Shown: positions 1 to 12,196 of the stretch, piece after piece | Position numbering within the stretch: position 1 is the stretch's first letter | Layout: each line of letters starts with the position of its first letter | Assembly: GCA_003508835.1 (NCBI GenBank) | Contig: PUFA01000027.1 | Location: 1,550,001-1,614,000 of the forward strand | Direction of reading: 5' to 3' | DNA from: Eonycteris spelaea | Taxonomy: Eukaryota > Chordata > Mammalia > Chiroptera > Pteropodidae | Length of the DNA: 64,000 bases | The notes under the pieces: model-generated | Databases searched by the model: none | The model's input: only the letters and a program-made list of their open reading frames with translations | What the model was told of the DNA's origin: nothing | Made by a program: the position numbers and the translations under genes

Positions 1-1329
1 AGGAATGCTGCGAAACTATCTTGGCAGCCATTTTATTGTATTTTGTTCATGGCCATTTTAGGAGATGAATAACTGCAGGTGATCTGATTCCTCCCTTATC
101 TTTCTTTTCCAACAGTGCCCTAAACCTTTATCTTATCCATTTTGAATAGACTTTTGAGCACATTATTCTCAAGCCCTCACGGCTGACCAATTTTTGGCAA
201 TGGTTAGAAGGACAAGAAGTCCTTCCTTTTATTTCTGGTAGCTTAACTTACCCTGTTTCTTAAATTTCTTTACTTTCTTCCATCCTCCAAATGTTTATCA
301 TTTAATTATTTCTTTAGTATATTATGTCTCCCCTCTCCAATAATTGCCTCTCCACACTATATAAATATGCTGTTAGGTTTTTCTTGTCTAAAATAAGCAA
401 ATACACAAACTTTTCACGAATTCTACTTCCTCCTTAAACTAGCATCTTATAACTTTGTTTTCCTTTAACCACATTTCTTCAGAGACTGAGCTCTTTTCAT
501 CGACCTCTTTTAAATCCCTTGCAAGAAACGAAAAACCCTCAGAATTTGCCAAATGCTTTCCACTTTCCTTGTCCTCTCAGAAGCATTCTTGACATGCATT
601 TCTCTGCAAATTAAAATTGAAAATTAAGTCTCTGCTTGTCTTTTGTTTGTTTCCTTCCTTAACATTGTATATCCCTCCTAAGGGCTTATCCTTGACCTTC
701 TTTTCTTCTCTTTATATTCTTCTCTTTGGAAAACTCAGCTTTGAAAATTTTAGCTATCATCTCTTTGAGTATCACTTTTAAATTAACATGAACATACCAG
801 GTTTCTGTCCTAGATGCTAGTTTCACATTTTCAATCCCCTTCTGAACATTAATTAGTGACTCTCTTTTTCCAATTACTTTCAACCTTCAAGAGACTTCTT
901 AGCCTTAATTTCCATCTGCTGCATATTCTGCATGTCAAATTTATTTGCTGTCTTTCACTTTGTTTCCTGGGCCCATTCTTTCGTCCAGCTCTAATTGTTA
1001 TCTTGCTTAAGGACTTTTTTACCCCAAAACAGAAAGCCTAAAATAGTTATATTTCAACTTCATGTTTCAGCTGCTATAGTTTTCTTTCCATAAAAGCACC
1101 TTGCATAAGGTCCTGAGGTTTGTCATCTTGAACCACTGTTTTGATACTGTCTGTCACCTGTTTAAAATCATCATGAGATGACTATTATTGATTTGGTGGG
1201 CATGGGCTCCTTATCTGACAGCCAAATGCCTCCACACCCCCGGCTCAGCCTGTTTTTAAAGCTTGTGCTCATGACGAATTGATTATTTCTTGATTACCAT
1301 ATTTGCCTTGATCTTTTTTTCTTATGAAT
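1..1329. other. non-coding, no feature recognised
   Basis: AT-rich, pyrimidine-biased DNA. The open frames here are short and unlike any family I recognise. I see no clear repeat edge. Confidence 0.5.
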
Positions 1330-1490
1330 TCGTGCCTTTGTTTTAACATTTTCAGTATCTGGAATAATTTCCTCTACTTTTAGTCACCTATTTCAATATA
1401 GTGCCCTAACCTCTGGAAGTGTGCACTTAGTCAGACTTAGCCTTGTGCCTGGTAGGTGCTCAAAAAATTTAGTTAAATGAATGAATAAGG
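1330..1490 (+). repeat. L2/MIR-like 3' tail
   Basis: The segment around 1445-1490 (CCTTGTGCCTGGTAGGTGCTCA followed by AATGAATGAATAA-type sequence) matches the usual end of L2/MIR elements. The 5' edge is vague. Confidence 0.4.
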
Positions 1491-2249
1491 GAAGTAGGGA
1501 AGGAAAAAAGAAGTAAAAGTAAGGACAACATACTTTAGTTTGGCCTTTATTCAAAGCTTGCTATCAACACATATTTTACCAGTATCATTTCCTTTCCTTG
1601 CTACTTAAAGAGTTAGTGGAAGGTATTTTAATCTTATATTGATCAAAAGATCGAAGCATTAGATTAGGTTACTCCAACCAGCAAAACAAATGTTTTATTT
1701 GTTCATTAAATATACATTTGTGCTTTCTTATTATTCACAGCATAGGCAGAAATTGTGAGATTTTTCAGTAATTATGATTTTATCCAGAGGGCAAGTCTGA
1801 GAATGAGTCATCAGCTTGTCTGTACAGCAGCAGACCATCATTTACATGAGCGGATCCTGTGGCTATGCCTGCAGCCACCCTTGGGAGCAATGGCTGCTTT
1901 TCCAATTCCTTTTTATTTTCCTTTGGTAAGAAAAAATAAAAGCTACTGGGTGTAACAGGACAGAACAACACTGGACATCACTGGTAAGATAATGGCTTCC
2001 TGACTTTGATGCTGGTGACATAAATGCCGTTCCTATTTGACTAATAATTAGCCATCTGTTAAAATATAAATGTTTTCATTTTTACCTCTGAGTCTATAAA
2101 GAATATAAGTAAATATGATTTATTTCCTTTATATTTTCTATTATGACTGTATTGATATCTTTCAGTTCAGTATCTCTACCTTAAGTTAAATTTATTTTAC
2201 CTTTTTCTTGTTTAAGGATATTTCATTCAATGTCAAAGATACCGTTAAA

Positions 2250-2261
2250 AAGTAAAAAGTT
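2250..2261. repeat. target-site duplication of 5S SINE copy A (left)
   Basis: AAGTAAAAAGTT directly precedes the 5S head. The identical 12-mer recurs at 2474-2485 immediately after the A-rich tail, which fixes both ends of the insertion. Confidence 0.85.
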
Positions 2262-2366
2262 GTCTATGGCCATGATACTCTGAACAAGCCCGATCCTGTC
2301 TGATCTTGGAAGCGGGGCCTGGTTAGTACTTGGATGGGAGACCACCTAAGAAGGTGTAAAATAATA

Positions 2367-2402
<36 letters not shown>

Positions 2403-2473
2403 GGGATTGTAAGCTGAAAAGGTCCTTGTAATCTGTGAGGTCAACCAAGGGTTGCCTTGCCTAAAAAATAAAT
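2262..2473 (+). mobile_element. 5S rRNA-derived SINE, copy A (internally deleted)
   Basis: The element begins exactly at the 5S rRNA 5' end (GTCTATGGCCAT) and follows 5S through the segment TGGTTAGTACTTGGATGGGA at about 2319-2338. Relative to 5S it lacks about 10 nt (5S positions about 52-62, the core of the pol III A box) and about 14 nt near the 5S 3' end. An (ATA)n linker follows, then a non-5S module starting GATTGTAAGCTGA and ending GGTTGCC, and finally an A-rich tail. A perfect 12-bp target duplication, AAGTAAAAAGTT, flanks it (2250-2261 and 2474-2485). This is hallmark evidence of L1-type target-primed insertion. It resembles the MEG-R SINEs described from fruit bats. Confidence 0.9.
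2358..2402 (+). repeat. (ATA)n microsatellite inside 5S SINE copy A
   Basis: About fourteen near-perfect ATA/AAT units sit where copy B has a short A-rich linker between the 5S head and the 3' module. The array probably expanded from that linker. Confidence 0.9.
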
Positions 2474-2954
2474 AAGTAAAAAGTTAAAAACAACTTTTAA
2501 ACAAATTACTAGATTGTGAGGTGTTACTTTAATGACAGCACTGAATCAATATCTGATGTTTTATTATTACTGAATTGAGTAAATTTTTCATTTGCCCAGA
2601 TAGTGCTTGATCATTAAAGTAGCAGATCTATTTTACAGAACACACTGAAGTTTGCATACACGATGTGTAATGAACTAAGGTGAACAATATTATATTGTTG
2701 GAGTAGAACTTTGGCTTTCTTTTTTGTTGTTGTTTTTGGTACTAAGACTAATTTTTCATCATAGGGATCATCATCATCGTTAGGTACCTCCAGGCCACTG
2801 CCATCACCAGCAGGTGATATTGAATACCTACCTCTTTTTATAAAGACCTCGGGACAAAAGTGATTTAATATAAATCCCTCAAAGGGATAAATTCTCCCTA
2901 GTGCTTTTGTGCTTTCCATTAATTTTCTGGAGATTTTCAGATTTCTGAAGAAGA

Positions 2955-3112
2955 GTTAGTATGGTGTGCTATAAAAGGGATGAGGGAAAGATCTGGAGTC
3001 AGAATACTCCAAGTTCAAATCTTAGATAAATTGTCTATTTGCTTGATTTTCAGTAGGTGATTATGGCTTCCTCATTTGTAAATCAGGAATAAGAATAGCT
3101 CCCTGAAAGAGT
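2955..3112 (+). repeat. MIR SINE relic
   Basis: Shows the MIR order: GATCTGGAGTCAGAATAC, then TTCAAATCTTAG, then CTTCCTCATTTGTAAATCAGG and GAATAAGAATAG. Diverged and gapped. Confidence 0.65.
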
Positions 3113-3254
3113 TCATTCATTCAACATCTATTTCTTAGACATCTAGTATATGCTAGGCCCTGTGAGCAAGGTAAATAAATGGTTAGTGGCTTGGTGAAAC
3201 CTACCATTTAACGAAGACATCAAGCAACTGATTTTAATTTGAGTTGCAGTGTAT

Positions 3255-3440
3255 GTTTAAGAGCTGGAAATCTGGAGCTGGTCAACCTGTGTTCAAAACT
3301 TAGTTCTGCCGCTTACTAGCTACAGCACTTTAAATTGCCTAACCTCATTTTGACTAGGTCTCCTTATTCATAAAATGGAGATAATATTAGTATCACATTG
3401 AAGGGTTGTAGTGAGAATGTAAATTATCATAGATAAAGGT
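3255..3440 (+). repeat. MIR SINE relic
   Basis: Reads TTAAGAGCTGGAAATCTGGAGC, then GTTCTGCCGCTTACTAGCTAC, then CATAAAATGGAGATAATATTAG and GGGTTGTAGTGAGAATG, in MIR consensus order. It is the clearest MIR in the left part of the window. Confidence 0.8.
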
Positions 3441-4224
3441 TTTTTTTATGATAAGAGAGGACTAAAGTTTAGAGAGAAATAAGAAGGTAGGAACAATTTG
3501 TAACTTTTAAGGCAGCTTTAAGAAAAAAAGCCTCTCTCTTTCAGAAACCTAAAGAGAGTTAGTGTAATATTGCACTTCTCTAAATGGGTTTTTGATTTTT
3601 AAGGTCTGTATTGGGAAACATTACTGGGACACTAAAGTCCAGTTGGAATCACTGAGCCACTACCTAAATATATGTGCTTTAGTTATATCTGATGCCACAA
3701 GTAAATTCCAAGCCTCATTCAGACAAACACATAAAGCAGGAAGAGATCAAAAGGGACCCCAAATACATCAAATATATACACCCTCAGTCTCTCAGAGAAA
3801 CACATCGTCATTCTGTCAGAAACTTCTGTTTTTGCTGCAGAGACTTTCAATGTGTGAAAAAAGGAAGCCATTACCCATTCTTTAGGGAAGAAGAAAATAG
3901 TTAACATGTATAAAAATAATTTTATGACTCAAAATCATTCTTTTCCCATAATAAAGTATTCAGAACATCAACTTTCAAAATTAAATATAAAGTTTCCACA
4001 AAAAAAGTAATAATCCAAGAAAAAATAAAAGAACTTCTATTGAACATCTAATTTTTTCCAGAATAAAAGTTAATATTACAAATTTTCACAACATGTAGTG
4101 ACTTGTAGCATTTGTGCCAAGACAAATTAAAAACTTGCGCAATTATTTTTTTGCAAATCCTTTTACAATACCTACTTTGTCCCAGGCACTGCTCTGAGAG
4201 CTTTATATATAACATTTTGTAATT
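3441..4224. other. non-coding, no feature recognised
   Basis: AT-rich sequence. Overlapping short frames at 3592-3907 show no recognisable protein. The last 100 bp contain a CCCAGGCACTGCTCTGAGAGC motif typical of a MIR/L2 fragment. Confidence 0.45.
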
Positions 4225-4740
4225 AAATGAGAAACTGGCTGTTGGTTTTTATTGACTGCTTCGATCAAATTTAAGATTTTCTCTTCTATTCCTACTTTGA
4301 TGGGAAATTCTTAATATAATGGGTGTTGAGCTTTGTCAAATGGTTTTCTGCATCTTTAAATGAATCTTCTAATATTTCTTTTTGGTCATTAATATCATGA
4401 ATTTCACGGTTAAATTTCTATTGTCAATCTAACTTGGCATTTCTGGGCTAAATCTCATTAGTCATGAAGCACTGTCTTTTTCATGTTGTTAGATTAAATG
4501 ATCTAATATATATGTTAGGTTCTTACTGTATGAGTTTATGAGGGATATGAGTCTATACTTTCTTTTCATGTAATGTCTTTAGCAGGTTGGTTTCAGGTTA
4601 TGCTGGCCCCCTGAGATGAGTTGAAACCTGTTCTACTTTATTTTCTGAAAATATGGTACATTGCTATTATTTCATCTTAAAAGTTTAATAGAAGTCATGA
4701 GTAATAACTGGGCCTTGTGTTACTTTTTTTTACAGTAGTG
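4225..4740 (-). mobile_element. L1 LINE relic, ORF2 region
   Basis: Read on +, this has the T-rich antisense signature of L1 ORF2 (GGGTGTTGAGCTTTGTCAAATG followed by TTTTCTGCATCTTT). The reverse strand is a decayed reverse-transcriptase coding segment with many stops. No intact frame remains. Confidence 0.75.
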
Positions 4741-4757
4741 AATTCAGTGTCTCTTGT

Positions 4758-4925
4758 ATAGTGGTTCTTCAGTTTTAGCATGTGTCACAATTACTTGGCA
4801 GACTTTTTAAAACACAAATTGCTGAACCTCTTTTTAAGATTCTGTCAATACAGGCCCCAAAATTTGCTTTCCCAAGAAGTTTCCAGGAGATGCTGCTGCT
4901 GGTTTATAGTAACAGCTATTTTAAA
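4758..4925 (+). mobile_element. MER5A-like hAT DNA transposon relic
   Basis: Starts near AGTGGTTCTTCAG, continues with TTTAAAACACAAATTGCTG and AAATTTGCTTTCCCAAGAAGTTTCCAGGAGATGCTGCTGCTGG in MER5A consensus order. The right terminal inverted repeat is lost. Confidence 0.75.
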
Positions 4926-5069
4926 GTCCCACCCAGTCTGATCATTTTTACATCTGTTCCATGCCTGGATTTCATCTATTGACTGTACTCTTGATGATAT
5001 TTTTTCTTGCATTTTTATAAATATTATGTGCTTTTTAAATTAAATGTTGATCATTATGTGGAAAAAATA

Positions 5070-5696
5070 TACAGTAGCTTCCTCTTCTCTATGAGGGGAC
5101 ATGATCCAAGACCCCCGGGGGATGCCTAAGATCATGGATAGTGCTGAACCTTATATACCATGTTTTTTCCTGTGCATACATATCTATGATAACGTTTAGT
5201 TTATAAATTGGGCACAGTAAGAGATTAACAACAATAACTAATCATAAAATAATATGTAATAAAAGTTATGTAAATGTGGTCTCCTTTTTCTCTCTTTCTC
5301 AAAATATCCTACCATACCTCCTCACCTTTTCACTTAAAGAAAGCACTTCACGGCTTCTCCTTGGCATACCTGAATTGCCAACATCACTACTTTTGTGCTT
5401 TGGGGCCATTATTAAGTAAAATAGGGGTTACTTGAACACAAGCACTGTGATATCACCACAGTCAATCTGATAACCCCAGATGGCTACTAAGTGACTCAAG
5501 GGGCAGGTAGGGTATAGAGCATGGAGACTCTAAGCAAAGGGACGATGCATGTCCCAGGTGGGACAGAGTGAGACAGCACGAGATTGTATCACATTACTCA
5601 GGACAGCACAAAATTGAAAACTTATGAATTATTATTTCTGGAATGGATGACTGAAACCATGGGAAGTGAAATAGTGGGGAAGAGGGGACAACTGTA
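5070..5696. mobile_element. Tigger-like (Tc1/mariner) DNA transposon, non-autonomous
   Basis: The termini are inverted: TACAGTAGCTTCCTCTTCTC on the left, and GAAGAGGGGACAACTGTA on the right, whose complement starts TACAGTTGTCCCCTCTTC. TA at each end fits the TA duplication of this superfamily. The interior (CCAAGACCCCCGGGGGATGCC, then GGGCACAGTAAGAGATTAAC) matches a known mammalian Tigger-derived family. No transposase frame is present. Confidence 0.8.
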
Positions 5697-8545
5697 CCTA
5701 ACGTAGGGTATGGCATGTTGGAGAATTATTGTCAGTTTCCTATCACCCCCAGACACAAAAGGACTTAATTTTCCTGAATTTCATTGTGGGTCCCGCTCAG
5801 CATCCCCTACCAGCCAACCCCATGGCGGACCACCACAGAACTTGATGTAATGCAAGTCCCAGGCTACAGAAAGTGTTTTCTTGATTTTCTTCTTCTGCCC
5901 TCAGTCTTGGGCAAACCCACCTATATCCCTGTGGTGAGAGTGGGGGCTGTCTCTCTCAGCAGTCATTCTTCATGCCCATAATGAAGTCTTGCATTGGCCG
6001 TGGTGGTGATTTTGGGGGGACCAATGTGCCTAGTTTTGTCCACGGGAAGGATCTAAGACAATAAGAAGTGAATATATGCATAGGATTATTTTCAAATGCT
6101 TAAGATATCATGATACTGGGAACCTACTCTTATTTGACAAGATCCACTCCCTACACCTCTTACAGGAAAAATAGAACAGGGGAAAAGAGGAGTTATCCAG
6201 TTCTGTATAAACCAGGGAGTTACTGGCTTCAGAGGGCTAGACAGCACCGATGTCAGTTTCTAGTCAAATGAAGTAGACATGAAAGTTTCATATGGGAGAG
6301 GATTGAATATTGGATGGAGGGGAAGGGGCAAGATCTTGTGGGAGAGTATGCCTTTAAAAAGCACAGGGCCGATGGACCATGTGAAATGTTATTTTCTAAC
6401 TTATTACATGTGGATGATGGCCAGAGTCTCAGATGCATAGCACACTGACTGGAGAAGTCACAGATAATACTGAGATTGAATTTACCCATGAGCTTTGATC
6501 TAAAAAGGAAGCTCTACATCCCTGAAGGGCAGTGCCAACTGTCATGGTGTGTAACATGCTGTTCCTGCTTCAATAGGTAATAGGTGGTAGGTCTACATTC
6601 GATCACACTAGGAATTGACAGAAAAGTTAGCAACTCTCGTAACTTTAATCCTTACAACAGCCCTGTAAAGTAGGAGTCACTAATCACATTTTACATATTA
6701 AAACAAATAAATTTAAACAAATTCTGGGCCCACCATATCCAAACACACATCTCCAGTGTCAGGCAAAACAAAGACTAAACCAAGACTATTTTGCTTAAGT
6801 CTCACTTTTTCCTTTCTTTGCCAACCAGTGCTTCTTCGTAGCCCATGGGGATCCTAGATTAGATAGTTTTACTTTATAATGTATTTTATTTTTAGGTTTT
6901 GAATTTCTTTTGCTTATTTTTCTGTTGTTTTTCAGAAGAGTTCCTCTTGGAAATGTATCCTGTCTTGTTTGTGCTGAGGAGAAAAAGGAAGGAAACAGAT
7001 TTGTCCATGCGGTGGCCACAGGAACATGCCCAGTGCCCAAGGCTAATGTGAGAGGGAGAGATGATATAGCCCTCTGGAGTTGAGGAATTTATTAAATTCT
7101 CCCCAGAGAATGGATAGGAAAAAAGATGGCGCTTTCCTCCCCTACCCAGGGCAAGCCTCTTGCAAAAGCACGGGTGAAAATGGTTGAAAAGGACAAAGTA
7201 CTATTTAAGCGTACCAAGTATTATATTTTTATTAAAGTGGATTGTGGGTAGCTCCAGTCTAAAAGAGCATAATGGTGGCTTATACACAACACAGAGACCC
7301 TTAAAAAACCAAATGAATTTGGAACTACAGCGGAGAAAACCTAAACACTGTACATTTAATGCAGTTTTGACTCTAGATAATATACTTTTAGTCTCTCAGC
7401 AAATGGAAATAATTTTACTTCCTATTTATTGTGATACCTAAATAGATAGTCCTCTGGAAGAAAAAAAAAGTAGAAAATTCTATTCTATTCTATGTATATA
7501 TAGATCCCTGACAAGCCATTCTTACTCTTAACCACATTTTTAACTCTTTGTATAGTTACAGACGTGAGTCCCAAAAATCTGCCTTTTGAAAGACTGTTAG
7601 CATCATTTCAGTTTTACTGATTGCTCAACACCTTATAATTTCCTTGACACTTACATTTTTGCTTCTTAATTCAAATGAGTTTTGCCACGGCTCTCAGCTT
7701 GCTGATAAGATGATTATGTATTCTGTGTTTTAGTGTGCTTTCTGGTGATAAATTATATTATAATTGTCCCTGCTATAGCTGCTTTAGTTAAGTGCCTGGT
7801 AGCATTTTCATTATACAAGTGACTTTCTTCCCTAAGGATTTGTAACTTTACCCTTCTAAAATATGTTTTTGTTTTCAGTTACTAATAGAATATGCATATT
7901 GGAGAAGGGCAGAACCAGATACCCCTAATATTTAGTCTTACTCTTAATGGAGTACTTCTTTGATTAGAACTTTTATAATGAAAAGGGAGAAATCCTCTCC
8001 CTCCTTGTTAAAGAAACATCAATGGAGAGTTAGTGGACCATAACTATTGTTGGTTTGAAAAACATGGAAAAGGGCAAAGCTAATTCTATGCCTGAATATT
8101 TTCTCCCTTCTACACACATACAAATGTGTAACAAGGAACCTGCTATTGGTTGTTTTCACAATACTTCATCAGCTTTACATAAAGAATAAAGAGAATTGGC
8201 AAGATGTGAAAAGATGGGCCGCTTAAGAACAAGTTATTTTATGGATTGTCAGTATGCATAATGAGTACATGACACAAATTTTGTTGAAGACAAAATTGAG
8301 TGTACACAATGGAACACAGAGGAATAGATGGAGTTCCTGGCATGATATAATAGTGGGAAATCGCAGATATATGTATATATATTTATTTTCAGGAATTTCT
8401 ATGTATTTTACGTAACACATTATAACAAATACTGAAAACAAGTTGTAGGTAGAAAATTTACAGAGACGTACATGTGCTAATACCTAAATATAATAAAAAT
8501 TTCCCTAATCAAACCATTTGGTCTAAAAAAAGGGAATATAAGTAG
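5697..8545. other. non-coding, no firm feature
   Basis: Several short open frames (5784-5981, 6253-6489, 6795-7040, 7184-7441, 8223-8441) have no recognisable protein. 6640-6770 has faint MIR reverse-strand character. The rest is unassigned. Confidence 0.45.
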
Positions 8546-8610
8546 AAATATATATATTTATGTTTGTATGTGTATATGTATGTATATGTGCATGTACGTA
8601 TATTGTATAT
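8546..8610. repeat. alternating purine-pyrimidine TA/TG repeat
   Basis: Imperfect TATATA, TGTATG and TATATGTG runs form a low-complexity tract. Confidence 0.7.
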
Positions 8611-8681
8611 CCATTAAATAGCATAAAATTAAATTCCCCCTTTTTTCCTTTTTTCCTTCTCTCCCTCTCCTTCTACCTTTT

Positions 8682-8713
8682 TATCTATCTACCAACCTAT
8701 CTATCTATCTAAC
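8682..8713. repeat. (TCTA)n microsatellite
   Basis: Interrupted TATC/TCTA tetranucleotide units, adjoining a pyrimidine-rich stretch from about 8636. Confidence 0.7.
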
Positions 8714-8984
8714 CTCTTTGTTTAGATAAGGTTTAAACAGTGTAGCATTTATGGATGAAGATGAGTCTATTGTCAGAATAAGTAAATCATTCCTCTGTAA
8801 AGCATTAGCCTTTAGAGGCTTATTTAAAAAACAGCAGGAGAGTCTGTAAATGACACTCAATAAATAAATAAATAAGAACAAGCAGATTGTGGAAAAATCT
8901 ATTCCTTTTAAATTCTTATTGCTATTTACTCTTCTCATGTAATTATTCTTTGGCAACATAAATACCAAAGTGCATCAGAAAAAT

Positions 8985-9195
8985 TGTAGAATCTGGAATT
9001 AGAGAAACTCATTTGAATCCTTATTTCCTATGTAACGCTGCACGATTACTTTCCTCCTTAGAGTTTTAGTTTTCTCATCCATAAATTGAGTGTGATAATA
9101 TCTACCATGTGGGGTTGCTATGACAATTAAAAGTCATATAAAGTACCTAATTCACTTCTACTATGTAGTAGGTATACAATAAATACTAGATTTCG
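8985..9195 (+). repeat. MIR SINE relic
   Basis: Nearly full MIR order: ATCTGGAATTAGAG, then TTTGAATCC, then TTTCTCATCCATAAATTGAG, then GGGTTGCTATGACAATTAAAAG, and TAGTAGGTATACAATAAATAC. Confidence 0.75.
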
Positions 9196-10379
9196 TCTCT
9201 ATATTACTTAAGAAGAATGTTAAAGAGTCGGGGGGGGGGGTAAATTAAGCCAAATAGTTTATTATTTTAAAATATATTCAGAAAAGGAAACAGCAACTGT
9301 ATTTTAGCTAATATTTGCAGAAGTTCTTGGCATGGAAGTAGAAAACATGAGCATTGAGTGCTTACTCCTCCTGGGATCAAGATTGCGAAGAGCTTGATAT
9401 TCTCTTTTGGCTGTTATCAATGATCAGATTATCAGACTATTTTTAGTAAAATATTAAATACAAAGGTATATTTCAAAGTTACATATAATGATTGGAAGAT
9501 CACTGATGCTATAATCAAGGAGTTTACAAGCTGGTAAGAAGAAAGCCGCGTTAGCACCTGTGCTCACATTGTGACAGGTGTGGCATAAGAGGTTTGGTAG
9601 GAACCCTGTGAGTGGGACCAGTAGTAGGTCAGCTCATCAGAAAAGCTGATTCAAGGTGTGAGTCATAAAAAATGATACACATATACTGCAAATATTTTAT
9701 TTAAATTAAAAACTTACAAGGCATGTTCATGTGATGAATTGCCAAGATCTTTCCTATGAGTGTATACCTGCTGATTATAGTGCCTACTTTTGTTCCTCAT
9801 AAGCCACAACCATAATGCAAAATCTGGTATCTAAGTCTAGCTTTTAAAAAAAAATGAAGCAAGAGTTTACACACTTGAAAGCAATTTGAATGTTGAATAA
9901 ACTTTAGAAATCGTATTAATGTCTTGCCCATACCTAAGTCAACTGCAGTGTTAGGCAATCCATCTTTATAGTTATTTATAAATATATTTGGCTTAGTTTT
10001 CATTTAAACACATCCTTTCTTTAACCTTTCTATAGCATTGATTTACATGTTTAATTAAGTCACATATTTAAAATAAAATGTACAAGTGGTATAAACAGGT
10101 TCGAGAACAAATACAAACTGACTGTCAGTACGTGTACAGCTATAATAATACCCAAGTGGGAGTGGAAGTGCGGGCACGTACTAACCATGTTGTACAGCAG
10201 GCTTCAAGTACTAGTCAGCTTGTGGTGCGGAGGAAATGGAGAATGTCTGTTATTCCACTTTTTAAGTGAAGGTTGGCTAAGAGAGCTTTTAGTAAATCAT
10301 AAGATTTCGTAGTAGTACAAAACACGGATGTTACAGTAGTTGCAATGGTTGGGAGATCTTGGCTTATATCAGTCGTGAT
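9196..10379. other. non-coding, no firm feature
   Basis: Contains a 10-base G run at 9231-9240. A 63-codon open frame at 10078-10269 is slightly GC-richer than its surroundings, but I do not recognise it. Confidence 0.4.
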
Positions 10380-10525
10380 GACTCATTGACATTTCATAAT
10401 TATGTGACCTCAGGCAATTAGTTCTAAACCTTAGTTTCTGTTTTTTAAAATGATGATAATTGAGTTATTATCAGGAGCAAAGAGCACTTAGCACAATTTC
10501 TGGCACATACTATGTTCTCCAAAAC
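10380..10525 (+). repeat. MIR SINE relic
   Basis: Shows TTATGTGACCTCAGGCAATTAG, then TTTAAAATGATGATAATTG, then GAGCACTTAGCACAATTTCTGG, in MIR order. Confidence 0.65.
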
Positions 10526-10532
10526 TGTTAGG

Positions 10533-10566
10533 GATGATGATGATGATGATGTTGATGATGATGATA
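10533..10566. repeat. (GAT)n microsatellite
   Basis: About eleven GAT units with one GTT interruption, directly after the MIR tail. Confidence 0.9.
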
Positions 10567-10569
10567 GGA

Positions 10570-12196
10570 CATGAGAAAGGCTTCAAAACTAAGAAGATGC
10601 AATTGTACTTGAGCAGATAGGTTATTTTATTCCCCACATCATCTCTTCTTAATATTTTTCCTGTAACTTATTGTTGTTAGATGGCAAAAATCTCTAGCAA
10701 ACCTGAAACCACATCAACAGATACTTAAGGCTTCAGACACTAGCCATTCTTAGGTTTTCCAAGGGACCAAAACTGTCCTAAAAGACAGGACCAAATATTT
10801 TTAAAATACTAAATTCTGTTGGAAGAAATAGAAAACCTCAAGTATCACAAGCAAAGGAAACAAACAACAATAATAACAACAACAAAACTAAAGTGAGTTC
10901 CTGAAGAATGCATCCCCTGATAGATTGATGTAGTCTCCTTTTATGATATAGTGCTTTGTTTTACATATAAGATAAATATAATGAAAGTTGTAATCTATCA
11001 ATGTGACATCATATATTTCAAAGTATTTGATTTTGTTGATTATATGACTTTTATCTAAGCAGAAGCTAAAATATCTTCGTTGTCTAATTTTCAAATATTG
11101 ATGATTGTAGACTTCTATTCTTGACCTCTTCTCAATTTAAATGCTTTCAGTAGAGAAATAAACCTACTTTCACGGCCAAAACTCCAACATAATCTTATGT
11201 TTCTCTTACGAGTCCAAGCCAATGGCCCACAGGCATTTTGCATATAGCATGCTCAAAAACATAGTAATTTTTGTCTTTCACTCCTCTAACATGCTGCTTG
11301 TTCAAGGTCATTTGCTCAAGCCATATGCCTGAGAGCCATCTTTGACCCTTATACCTCCTTCACTTCTCACATCCATATAGTCCTACCTGACTTACTGGTA
11401 TTTCTTTATGAAAAATTTTAAAATGTTATTACAAACAAATAGATGTTTTTCTAATGCATTTTAAAACACTTAAGATGATTAATTATAAAAAGAGGGATTG
11501 CTGTTAACAGTGGTAGAGGTAAATTCTATGATATAAAATTTCATGGATGAGGGCAAATATGAAATGAAATTTAAACGATGGGTGAGACCTTAGGGACTGA
11601 TACAGGGCGGTAGATGGAATGTTGTCAACAAAGGCAAGAGAGATAGGACGAGCATGAAAAAGACTAGCAGGATCAGCTTTGGCAAAGGGTGTGGTAACAT
11701 TGCTGAATGAGGACAGAGGTGAGTCACAGGGTCTGGGCACCAGGGAGTCACTGGGTAGCCTTTGAATAAACAGGGCTGCTGGAGTAGAATGGGAAACCTA
11801 AAGTGAAACATGACAATGATACAGAAGAATGTGGAAAAAGAAATTCGATGGTGAAGATAATAAAGAAGAACTGACACCGAGAAAGGAAGTAAAGTAAATC
11901 AGAGGTTTCCTAAATGAGAAGCGTTCGGGCAGTGTTTAGGTTAAGAACAGGGAAAGGTTAAAATGAGGAGGAGAAATAACAATGAAACACGTTAACTTGG
12001 TCAAAAGTAGGGAATGGAATCAGGAGTACACGTAGAGGCAATTGTCTGGAAAAGGACATAGGACAATTTTCTCTCAGATGACAAGGGAAGAAAGGAAATA
12101 TGAATGACGATGGCCGGAAAAAAAATTGAGTCAAACGAAATATAATATTGCAAGAGTTTTTATCATATGGTTCTGCTCACAGGAAGTGGGAAGTGA
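10570..12196. other. non-coding; probable L2-type fragments
   Basis: 11270-11400 resembles a + strand L2 fragment (AGAGCCATCTTTGACCC, CACTTCTCACATCC). 11550-12120 is purine-rich and has the look of the reverse strand of the same LINE group. Both calls are weak. The overlapping minus-strand frames at 11504-11877 are not a recognised gene. Confidence 0.35.

Noticed and set aside
10078..10269. 63-codon open frame with even composition
   Set aside because: No recognisable homologue or gene context. Kept only as a note in the intergenic entry.
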